Shown: piece after piece, positions 9,076 to 16,514 of the stretch | Layout of the letters: every line of letters begins with the position of its first letter | Numbering within the stretch: position 1 is the stretch's first letter | Position numbers and translations under genes: made by a program | Notes under the pieces: generated by a model | The model's input: the letters and a program-made list of their open reading frames with translations, nothing else | Told to the model about the DNA's origin: nothing | Databases searched by the model: none | Source: Paenibacillus spongiae | GTDB lineage: Bacteria; Bacillota; Bacilli; Paenibacillales; Paenibacillaceae | Reading direction: 5' to 3' | DNA: 64,000 bases | NCBI RefSeq assembly: GCF_024734895.1 | Contig: NZ_CP091430.1 | Coordinates: 5,350,501 to 5,414,500 of the forward strand

Positions 9076-9924
9076 ATGACGGTCAGTCCATTGAAGGAAA
9101 ATACGTTCATCCCCGATCAGGCGTTTCCGATTAACGTTTTTTTCGTTGGCGGCATTCATTTGCACTGGCATGATCACATGGAATGGATTTTCGTCAAGTC
9201 CGGCAGGACCCGTATTCAAATTGATGCGGATTACGAGCAGCTACATCAAGGGGAGCTTGCATTCGTCAACTCCAAGCAGCTGCACGGCGCCACGAGCCTT
9301 GAGCCGGACACGGAGCTGGTCTGCATCGTGTTCAATGAAGCGCTCGTACGCGGAAGCGGCCTGGATATTACGGAGCATCATTATTTTCTGCCTTATCTGC
9401 AGCAGCGGTTGAAATGGCCGAGGACGATGAAGAAGACGGATCCGTTCATCGAACAAATCAATGAATCGTTCTCCCGTCTGTTGTCGGAGTTTGAACGGAA
9501 GGCCCCCGGTTACGAGCTTCTCGTGAAAGCCGAGCTTCTCCGGGTGTTCGGCTTGTTCTTCCGCTATGCGAAGCAGTATGCGAACACGTCCGGTTCGCGC
9601 GTTCACAGAGGCCATGATCTCTCGCAGCTGCTGCATGTGCTTCGCAGCCGGTATATGGACTCATTCAGCGTAAGTGAAGCGGCACGGATGGTGAATGTAA
9701 GCCCCAATCACTTCTGCCGGGTATTTAAACAGGTGACCGGCAAGACGCTGATCGAATATTTGCATCTGCTGCGGATCAATGAAGCCGAGCGGCTGCTGCT
9801 GGAAACCGATCTGCCGGTGACGGAAATCGCGGGCAATGTCGGCTTCTCCAACATGACCTACTTCGGCCGGATCTTTAAAAAGATGAAAGCCGCCACACCT
9901 TCCGAAATTCGCAAGAGGGTCTGA
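9076..9924 (+). CDS. AraC family transcriptional regulator
   Basis: 282 residues from ATG with AAAGGAC upstream; a longer frame from 9007 lacks a site. An N-terminal cupin domain (HLHWHDHMEWIFVKSG, QGELAFVNSKQLHG) should bind a sugar-like ligand, and the C-terminal double helix-turn-helix contains SVSEAARMVNVSPNHFCRVFKQ and PVTEIAGNVGFSNMTYFGRIFKK. It is divergent from the dehydrogenase at 7837-8853 across a 222-base region that should hold both promoters. Confidence 0.93.
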   Translation: MTVSPLKENTFIPDQAFPINVFFVGGIHLHWHDHMEWIFVKSGRTRIQIDADYEQLHQGELAFVNSKQLHGATSLEPDTELVCIVFNEALVRGSGLDITEHHYFLPYLQQRLKWPRTMKKTDPFIEQINESFSRLLSEFERKAPGYELLVKAELLRVFGLFFRYAKQYANTSGSRVHRGHDLSQLLHVLRSRYMDSFSVSEAARMVNVSPNHFCRVFKQVTGKTLIEYLHLLRINEAERLLLETDLPVTEIAGNVGFSNMTYFGRIFKKMKAATPSEIRKRV

Positions 9925-10013
9925 GGGGGATGAGTGTTGGTTGGCGGGCGATCTGAAGGGCTTGGCTGACGCTTGTGGCCCGTTTACGCTCGCTTCCCCG
10001 TGATTTCGATCCG

Positions 10014-10091
10014 CTGTAACGCCCTAAAACGGACTTACAGCCTGCTTCTTCCCTCGCCCTTTGCCTGTAACGCTGTTTTTGGGCCTTACAG
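10014..10091. repeat. two copies of a 27-base intergenic element
   Basis: Copies at 10014-10040 and 10065-10091 both begin CTGTAACGC and end CTTACAG, so their ends are inverted repeats (CTGTAA / TTACAG); the middles differ (CCTAAAACGGA versus TGTTTTTGGGC). Spacing between starts is 51 bases. Similar palindromic spacers are, from memory, common in Paenibacillus-type genomes. Confidence 0.6.
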
Positions 10092-10213
10092 CGCGGAACC
10101 AGCCGATCCGCGCATGAACGGGTCGGCTAGCGTTGTCTGCTTCACGCCCGTGCCCAAGGAAAGCCGGCATCAGTTGTCCGTTACCGAGGGACGCAGCGGG
10201 TCCCAATACGACA

Positions 10214-10251
10214 AACGGCTGCACAGTTCAACATTGAACCGTGCAGCCGTT
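10214..10251 (-). terminator. strong hairpin downstream of the esterase gene
   Basis: AACGGCTGCACAGTTCAA and TTGAACCGTGCAGCCGTT are complementary except for one position. On the minus strand it is followed by TTGTCGTATT, a poor U-run, so termination is likely but not certain. Confidence 0.55.
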
Positions 10252-10372
10252 GACATGCAGTCGGCCGACCGCCGTCAGGCAGTTATCGCGCCGCGTATTT
10301 GGAGTACCTAGGGACACCTTGCACATCGCCGCTCGCTTATCGAGCCAAGCCGTATGCCGCCATAAGCCGCTT

Positions 10373-11185
10373 CTAACCGGCGAAGCCGTAGCGCTTCAGC
10401 CACAAGCCGCAAACGGTTGTCCAATTGGCAACATGCTCGTCATGCTCGGCCAGTCCGAGACCATGCTGACCTTTCTCGTACACGTGAAGATCGAACGGAA
10501 CGCCAGACTTCCGCAGCGCGGAGGCAAAGAGGAGACAGTTCTCGACCGGCACGGCTTCATCGTCCGACGTATGCCATAGAAATGCCGGCGGCGTATCCGC
10601 CGTCACCTGCAGCTCGTTGCTGAGCAGCTTGATCATCCGCTCCTCCGGAGCGGGTCCGAGCAGGTTGTGCACCGAGCCTTGATGCGTATATGGCGGCTGC
10701 ATCGTAATGACCGGATAACAGAGGGCCATCAGATCCGGACGGCAGGATTGCCGGTCGATCGGGTCGGCTGCATTCGGCAGCCCCAGATCGTAATGGGTTC
10801 CCACGGTCGCACACAGATGGCCGCCTGCGGAGAACCCGAGCACGCCCACTTTGCCCGGATCGATTCCCCACTCCTCTGCGCGATGACGGACATACCGGAT
10901 CGCCCGTTGAACATCCGTCAGCGCACTTGGGAACCGGTAGGGCTCCACGCGATAGCGCAGCACGAATGCATGGATCCCAAGACGGTTCAGCCACTTTGCG
11001 ATCGGTTCTCCTTCATGATCCGCCCGCATGCCGTAGCCGCCTCCGGGACAGACGATTACCGCTCCGGGACCGCCCGACTGGGCCAAGTAGGGCGTAATCG
11101 CCGGACGGTCCTCGTCGCCCGCTCCTTCTGCAAATGGAGCTCCTTCAGGCCAAAGCTCGATTAAGGCGTTCTCAGATCCAGCCAT
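10373..11185 (-). CDS. alpha/beta hydrolase, acetyl esterase-like
   Basis: 270 residues from ATG at 11185, with AGGAGG seven bases upstream. The oxyanion region reads VIVCPGGGYGMRADHEGEP, the nucleophile elbow GFSAGG holds the catalytic Ser, TSDDEAVP the Asp and KGQHGLG the His, as in BD-FAE / xylan acetylesterase-like enzymes. No signal peptide, so it acts on imported sugar esters. The start lies inside the end of the aldo/keto reductase gene (25-base overlap), pointing to coupled translation. Third gene of the dehydrogenase-reductase-esterase operon. Confidence 0.88.
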   Translation of the reverse strand: MAGSENALIELWPEGAPFAEGAGDEDRPAITPYLAQSGGPGAVIVCPGGGYGMRADHEGEPIAKWLNRLGIHAFVLRYRVEPYRFPSALTDVQRAIRYVRHRAEEWGIDPGKVGVLGFSAGGHLCATVGTHYDLGLPNAADPIDRQSCRPDLMALCYPVITMQPPYTHQGSVHNLLGPAPEERMIKLLSNELQVTADTPPAFLWHTSDDEAVPVENCLLFASALRKSGVPFDLHVYEKGQHGLGLAEHDEHVANWTTVCGLWLKRYGFAG

Positions 11186-12093
11186 CGTATTTCCTCCTGG
11201 GACAGTTGAATATGCGTCGCTTCTAGACAAGACTTCATCTCGGCTTCATTCCGCGGGCCGATAATGGCCGCTGTCGGGAACGACTGATTGAGCACATAGG
11301 CAAGCGCGATCTGAATCGTTGAAGCACCCTTCTCTTTACCCAATTTCTCGGCGCGGTAATAACGCTCCCAGTTGGCGTCATTGTAGAACACGCGTACCAA
11401 ATCGGCGTCGGAGTGATCGTCCGGCGTGAAGCGGCCGGTGAAGAATCCGCGGGCTTGCGAGGACCAGGAGAAGATCGGCAGCCCTGAACGCTCGTGCCAA
11501 GCAAGCGCCACATCATCCACACTCACGCAATCGGCCCAGTAAGGCTCTTTCGCTTTGGCAAGGCTCAGGTTGGGACTGCTGAAGTCGAAGCCCCGCAGAC
11601 CATGCTCGGCTGCATAGCGGTTCGATTCTTCAAGACGCTCCGTGGACCAGTTGGATCCGCCGAAGGCAAGAATCCGGCCCGCTTCCACATGCTCGTTCAG
11701 CCATTCCAGAATCGCGCCGACCGGTACATTCACATCATCGCGATGGAGCGCGTAGACGTCGATATAATCCGTACGAAGCCGTTCCAAACTGATCTTCAGC
11801 TCTTCCTCGATGGCTGCCTTGGACATGCGGGAGCCGTTATGGTCGGGATGAGCGCCTTTCGTCCAGACATTGAAGCGGTCGCGGTTCTTCCGGTCTTCCA
11901 TCCACATGCCGATCGCCTGCTCGCTCTTGCCTCCGCCGTAGATAAACCCGCTATCGACCGTGTTGCCCCCGATTGCCGTAAACGCATCCATATTCGTACA
12001 TACCAGCTCGTACACGTCCGGAGAGAAATAATCCGACCCCATGATCAGGCGGGATACGCCCTGCTTCAACCCTGGCAAATCAATCGTCTTCAT
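11161..12093 (-). CDS. aldo/keto reductase
   Basis: 310 residues with the (beta/alpha)8 reductase tetrad: Asp and Tyr in DSGFIYGGGKSEQAIG, Lys in VWTKGAHP, His in YALHRDD, and the nucleotide-binding end GPRNEAEMKSCLEA. It reduces an aldehyde or ketone with NAD(P)H. An AAGGGGGA-type site precedes the ATG. It follows the Gfo/Idh/MocA gene by 17 bases and overlaps the esterase gene, so three sugar-modifying enzymes are made together: a de-esterification plus two redox steps on one carbohydrate is a plausible reading. Confidence 0.9.
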   Translation of the reverse strand: MKTIDLPGLKQGVSRLIMGSDYFSPDVYELVCTNMDAFTAIGGNTVDSGFIYGGGKSEQAIGMWMEDRKNRDRFNVWTKGAHPDHNGSRMSKAAIEEELKISLERLRTDYIDVYALHRDDVNVPVGAILEWLNEHVEAGRILAFGGSNWSTERLEESNRYAAEHGLRGFDFSSPNLSLAKAKEPYWADCVSVDDVALAWHERSGLPIFSWSSQARGFFTGRFTPDDHSDADLVRVFYNDANWERYYRAEKLGKEKGASTIQIALAYVLNQSFPTAAIIGPRNEAEMKSCLEATHIQLSQEEIRWLDLRTP

Positions 12094-12110
12094 CTTCTGT
12101 TGTCCCCCTT

Positions 12111-13097
12111 CTATAGTTCAACGCGTTTACGCGTTTCGGCTGATTCCAAACAAGCGTCGATGATTCTCATATTGGCCACTGCATCCTCCGGCGCGAACCT
12201 TGCTGGCTGCTCGCCCCATACGACACGGGCAAAGTTATCCGCTTGCAGCGCATATTGATTCAGTGCCGGCTGCTGCTCTTCCCGCCTGCCGTCCCTCGTA
12301 TGGACAACAAAGCTCGCGTCGCCGATAAAGGCCGAAGGCACTTCAATCCGTCCTTCCGTACCGAGCACCTCCAGCGTATTGCGGAACGCCGCCCACATCC
12401 CGCAATCGAACGTAAGCGCGACGCTTCCCGGAAACTCAACCACACCCGATGCCATCATATCGACGTAGTCATGCTCCGGAGACAACAGGGCATGCACGGT
12501 TGCCGCTTCAGGCTCGGCGTCCAGCAGCAGGCGAGCCGCGGAGAGCGGATAGCAGCCGACATCATAGATCGAACCGCCGCCCCATTCCTTGCGATAGCGC
12601 ACATTCTTGCTGTCACCCGCATTGTTGAACGTGAATGTACTATGAATGCCGCGAAGCTCGCCAATCTCCCCAGACTGGATAATTTCCTTTATGCGGTCAT
12701 AGCGCGGATGGAACCGGTACATGAACGCTTCTGCCAGATGTACGCCTGCTTTCTTGCTGACATCCGCCATCTTCTGCGCCTCTGCCGCGTTAAGCGCGAT
12801 CGGCTTCTCGCAGAGGACGTGCTTGCCCGCTTCCATCGCACGAATGCTCCATTCCATATGCAGATGGTTCGGCAGCGGGATATATATAGCATCAATATCG
12901 GAATCCTGTAGAATCTCTTCATAGCTTCCATAGGCTTTGGGAATATCGAGTTTAGCCGCCGTCTGCTGCGCTTTCTCCAGACCGCGGCTGGCAATGGCGG
13001 TTACCTCGCCTGTTTCGGATTGTTTGATGCCCGGAATTACGGAGCCTACCGCAATACCGGCACAGCCGATTACTCCCCAACGTAGTTTCTTACTCAC
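12111..13097 (-). CDS. Gfo/Idh/MocA family dehydrogenase (copy 2)
   Basis: 328 residues if translation begins at GTG 13097 (AGGTG eight bases upstream); an ATG at 13151 is in frame but lacks a site. Rossmann motif RWGVIGCAGIAVGSV, signature CEKPIALN, and the C-terminal domain with GGGSIYDVGCYPLSAARLLL. The pattern resembles dimeric dihydrodiol / D-xylose dehydrogenase-like members. First gene of the operon with the aldo/keto reductase and esterase; a terminator for the preceding gene lies at 13231-13267, so its own promoter should be between 13098 and 13230. Confidence 0.9.
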   Translation of the reverse strand: MSKKLRWGVIGCAGIAVGSVIPGIKQSETGEVTAIASRGLEKAQQTAAKLDIPKAYGSYEEILQDSDIDAIYIPLPNHLHMEWSIRAMEAGKHVLCEKPIALNAAEAQKMADVSKKAGVHLAEAFMYRFHPRYDRIKEIIQSGEIGELRGIHSTFTFNNAGDSKNVRYRKEWGGGSIYDVGCYPLSAARLLLDAEPEAATVHALLSPEHDYVDMMASGVVEFPGSVALTFDCGMWAAFRNTLEVLGTEGRIEVPSAFIGDASFVVHTRDGRREEQQPALNQYALQADNFARVVWGEQPARFAPEDAVANMRIIDACLESAETRKRVEL

Positions 13098-13230
13098 TTC
13101 TGATGCACCTGCTTTCCTAGATTTGGCCTCATTATAGTTCAAGTTGGACATGAAATGATATACAACATTTTCGCTTTTGCATATCAAAAAAGTGTCGTCT
13201 GCCCGTAATCTCGGCAAATCGATTCAGCCA

Positions 13231-13267
13231 ATAAAAACAGCCGCTCTCTCGTTAGAAAGAACGGCTG
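13231..13267 (-). terminator. Rho-independent terminator of the YwaF-like gene
   Basis: Minus-strand stem CAGCCGTTCT / AGAGCGGCTG (one mismatch) followed by TTTTTATT. Confidence 0.9.
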
Positions 13268-13286
13268 CGGGCCTGCGCAGGAGCAT

Positions 13287-14042
13287 CTATTCGCCCATAT
13301 CCTTAACACTGCGCCGATCCGCATGCTTGCCCTTATTCCGGGGCGAAGCGGCAAAAGGCGCATATAGAATAAGAAAGAGGACCAATGCAACGGCCTCAAG
13401 CGACAGCAAATACCAGGGATAAGGTCCAAGAATATCCAGAAGAGACGCCGTATCCGGTTTTCTCGCCAGAAACATGTAGTTCCCGCCGGTGATAAAATTA
13501 ATGAGCGAGACGATAACGAGCAGCACATTCAGAAAGCACATCGTCAGAAGGATCGATTTCCACGTTGGACGGAACCCTTCCACCCACACCATGTAGAGGA
13601 CAGCCAGAATGATGGCAATATGGGCTGCGAAAAATTCAATAAACCGAAAATGCGGATACCCATAATATAGCGCTGGCGTCAGAAGTGCCTGAATCGCTCC
13701 GCCAATTCCCGCAAAGTATGCGATTTGAAAGGCGATCCGGCTTCTGAACAGCAGCATGAAGATGCATAGGTACAAGGATATGCTGCATAACTCAAGCGGC
13801 AGCGTATCTTTTGGACTATAAACGTCATTGGCCATATACCAGAGATTAAGAGCGGCTTCGGAGAGAACAAGAACCGCAGCCAGGACATATCGGCCATACC
13901 GGCTTCTACGTCCCCGGCGAAGCCATTGACGGGAAAGATACAGCAGGATGATCAATCCTGCGAAGCCGGCAAGAACGGCAATGTGGGAAGGCGAATAAGC
14001 CTTGAACACAGCCTCAGTATGAATACCGAACCAACTGTCCAT
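13287..14042 (-). CDS. TIGR02206 / YwaF-type integral membrane protein
   Basis: 251 residues with about seven hydrophobic helices (for example HIAVLAGFAGLIILLYL, LELCSISLYLCIFMLLF, HIAIILAVLYMVWVEG) and a conserved LPLELCSIS and GGNYMFL as in the YwaF/TIGR02206 family. Function of the family is unknown. GGAGGG precedes the ATG. It begins 48 bases after the M24 peptidase gene and is probably its cotranscribed partner; the operon ends in the terminator at 13231-13267. Confidence 0.85.
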   Translation of the reverse strand: MDSWFGIHTEAVFKAYSPSHIAVLAGFAGLIILLYLSRQWLRRGRRSRYGRYVLAAVLVLSEAALNLWYMANDVYSPKDTLPLELCSISLYLCIFMLLFRSRIAFQIAYFAGIGGAIQALLTPALYYGYPHFRFIEFFAAHIAIILAVLYMVWVEGFRPTWKSILLTMCFLNVLLVIVSLINFITGGNYMFLARKPDTASLLDILGPYPWYLLSLEAVALVLFLILYAPFAASPRNKGKHADRRSVKDMGE

Positions 14043-14090
14043 AAGATCCCTCCGCGTTTGAAAGGCTGCTCTTGCTCAGTCGATATATCG

Positions 14091-15182
14091 CTAACCAATC
14101 ACGGTAAGCTCTTTCGGGAAAGACGTCAGCACTTCAACGCCGTCCTCGGTTACGATCACATCATCCTCGATACGCACACCGCCCAGTCCTGCCACATAGA
14201 CGCCCGGTTCAATGGTGAACGCCATGCCTGCTGCAAGCCGTTCCTCATTCTGTCCATGTACGGACGGATATTCATGCACATCGAGTCCAAGCCCATGGCC
14301 AAGCCGATGCATGAAGTATTCGCCATAGCCTCTGGATGCGATCGTATCCCGTGCAGCGCGGTCCAAGCTTGCGAGCGTCACGCCCGGACGCACCGCTTCA
14401 ATTGCCTTCCGGTTAGCGGCAAGCACCGTCTCATAAATATCCTTCAGCTTATCGTCAATATCGCCGACTGCGAACGTTCGCGTAATATCCGAAGCATATC
14501 CATCCAGATAAACGCCAAGATCGAATAGAAGCAGTTCCCCGTTCTGCACTTTCCGGTCGCCCGGTATGCCATGCGGCAGTGCCGATTTCTCGCCTGCCAG
14601 CACCATCGTGTCGAACGAAGGACCGTCGGCGCCCAGCTTCTTCATCCGGTAATCCAGCTCCGCGACCAGATCCAGCTCGCTGACGCCCGGTCGTACGTGT
14701 GCGATCCCGGCTTGCAGCACATCTTCGATCATCCGCACCGCTCTTCGCATAACGATTATTTCTTCGGTCGACTTAATGACGCGCATTGCTCGCAGCGCCT
14801 CGTCAATATCGGCGTATTCCCGCGCGCCGCAGGCAGCCGTAAGCGCTTCGAAGCGGCTCACCGTCAGGTGGCTCTTCTCGAGCCCGAACTTACCTATTGT
14901 GCGGGGCAGCAGCTTGCTTAGCACTTCGTACGGATTATCGGTATCCGAGTGCGTATGGATATGAGGAATATGATTGGCCGCCGCCTGTGCCGCTTCCAGA
15001 TCGATCGCAGGAACGAGCAGGAACGGCGATTCCCCCTTCACCAGAACAAGGCCAAGAAAACGCTCATGCGGTTCGCTCCGAAATCCTGTCAAATAGAAGA
15101 TATGGGCCGGCAGCGTGACCAGCAGCGCGTCCATCGATTGGTCGTTCATATATTCATACAAAGCTTGTATGCGAGGTTGCAT
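14091..15182 (-). CDS. Xaa-Pro peptidase, M24 family (YqhT-like)
   Basis: 363 residues from ATG at 15182; upstream in-frame starts at 15203 and 15278 are weaker. An N-terminal creatinase-type domain (about 1-130) precedes the pita-bread catalytic domain with all five metal ligands visible: two Asp in LLFDLGVYLDGYASDITRTF, His in HRLGHGLGLDVHEYPS, Glu in FTIEPGVYV and Glu in VRIEDDVIV. It removes N-terminal residues before proline in the cytosol using two metal ions. Followed by the YwaF-like gene. Confidence 0.92.
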   Translation of the reverse strand: MQPRIQALYEYMNDQSMDALLVTLPAHIFYLTGFRSEPHERFLGLVLVKGESPFLLVPAIDLEAAQAAANHIPHIHTHSDTDNPYEVLSKLLPRTIGKFGLEKSHLTVSRFEALTAACGAREYADIDEALRAMRVIKSTEEIIVMRRAVRMIEDVLQAGIAHVRPGVSELDLVAELDYRMKKLGADGPSFDTMVLAGEKSALPHGIPGDRKVQNGELLLFDLGVYLDGYASDITRTFAVGDIDDKLKDIYETVLAANRKAIEAVRPGVTLASLDRAARDTIASRGYGEYFMHRLGHGLGLDVHEYPSVHGQNEERLAAGMAFTIEPGVYVAGLGGVRIEDDVIVTEDGVEVLTSFPKELTVIG

Positions 15183-15325
15183 AAGTACACCATCCCGTTT
15201 CATTCTCTTATCGCTTATATGTTCACTGCCAACATTATAGCACATAAGCCATGAAATCCGTTGTATCCGGCAAAGCATGGAGCCTCACCTTATCCGCATC
15301 CTTGACGGGATATCCGCCAAAGACG

Positions 15326-15348
15326 AAAAACCCGGAATCGCTTCCGGG
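15326..15348 (-). terminator. Rho-independent terminator of the GntR-led operon
   Basis: Minus-strand stem CCCGGAA / TTCCGGG with a four-base loop followed by TTTTTCG, 140 bases after the zinc dehydrogenase stop codon. Confidence 0.92.
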
Positions 15349-15488
15349 CTGATGGGTTCAAATAACCGCGTTCATTCGTATCCTTGATAAAGTGGAAGCG
15401 GAGCTTGTCACAACCTCGCACAGTAACCAGGGCGCGGCGTTGCGCTGGATGACGGCAGTCGGTCAACGTCCCGTCCCCCTCTGCACGC

Positions 15489-16514
15489 TTACAAGGCAGG
15501 ATCCAGAATGATCTTTCCATGATGAACGCGGCCGGATACAAGCTCCGCGAAGGCATTGCCGCCTTCGGACAGCGGCCTGATTTCCGTCCAGCCTTCCTCC
15601 GTGACTCGTCCGCTAACAAGCAGCGCCACCGCATCGCTGAAATCCTCGCGGGTGTAACAGAACGAACCGAGGATCGTGATTTCTTGCCGTGTCAGATGGT
15701 TCATCGGCAGCGACGTATCGTCGATGCCGAGGCCGATATTCATAAGCGTGCCGCCCGAATTCAACAGCCGAACCGCCGTATCCCGCGTATCCTGGAACCC
15801 GGCCGCATCAATAACGACGTCTACGCCCTCGCCCCCGAACAGCTCTAAGGCCTTCGAACGGATATCCTCCGCTGCCGAATTGATAACCTCGCCAAGCGCG
15901 AGACGCTTCGTCATGGCCAGTCGATCCGGATTGCGGTCGACGATCGCGATCTTGGAGGCACCCAATATTCGGGCAGACATGGCGCACAATAGTCCGATTC
16001 CTCCGGCGCCGAACACAAGGACATTCGGCAAGGAATGTCCCGCCATCGCCCGTTTCGTCGCGCGAAGCGAGCAGGCCAGCGGCTCGGACAGCGCGGCCCG
16101 GAACGGGCTTATCGAGTCCGGAACAGGGACGACGGCCTGCGCCGGAACGGATACCAGCTCGCCGAATGCGCCTGACCGGTGAATGCCGATAATATTGCGC
16201 TTTTCGCACAGCTGAGTCAGTCCCTTCATGCAGGAACGGCATTGTCCGCAGAAGAGAAGCGGATTGACGACGACCTTCTGACCGGCCCGCAAGCCGGATA
16301 CTTCGGATCCCATACCGACGATTTCTCCGCAAAATTCATGTCCCATAACCAATGGGGGAATCCGAAGGCTGTTATGTCCCAAATACCCTTCGATTTCGGA
16401 CCCGCATATGCCAACTGCCTTTACTTGAATTAATACTTCGCTTGGCAGCGGAACCGGATCCGGCCGCGGCTCCCACTGCATCGTCTCATTCGCTACCCAT
16501 ACCAATGCGTTCAT
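15489..16514 (-). CDS. zinc-dependent medium-chain alcohol (sugar) dehydrogenase
   Basis: 341 residues from ATG at 16514 (AAGGGG seven bases upstream). Catalytic zinc ligands lie in VGICGSE and VMGHEFCGE, structural zinc Cys in CGQCRSCMKGLTQLC, and the nucleotide fold in VLVFGAGGIGLLCAM. This is the sorbitol / galactitol-phosphate / threonine dehydrogenase branch and oxidises a polyol or sugar with NAD. Its start lies 29 bases inside the end of the glycosidase-like gene, showing coupled translation. Last gene of the 15.4-24.5 kb operon. Confidence 0.92.
   Translation of the reverse strand: MNALVWVANETMQWEPRPDPVPLPSEVLIQVKAVGICGSEIEGYLGHNSLRIPPLVMGHEFCGEIVGMGSEVSGLRAGQKVVVNPLLFCGQCRSCMKGLTQLCEKRNIIGIHRSGAFGELVSVPAQAVVPVPDSISPFRAALSEPLACSLRATKRAMAGHSLPNVLVFGAGGIGLLCAMSARILGASKIAIVDRNPDRLAMTKRLALGEVINSAAEDIRSKALELFGGEGVDVVIDAAGFQDTRDTAVRLLNSGGTLMNIGLGIDDTSLPMNHLTRQEITILGSFCYTREDFSDAVALLVSGRVTEEGWTEIRPLSEGGNAFAELVSGRVHHGKIILDPAL

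Larger units (their letters stand above)
9925..10372. other. 448-base intergenic region with short repeats and a hairpin, no gene seen
   Basis: This GC-rich stretch holds two 27-base copies of an imperfect palindromic element (described separately) and a strong hairpin at 10214-10251. No reading frame with a ribosome site and recognisable protein was found. Confidence 0.7.
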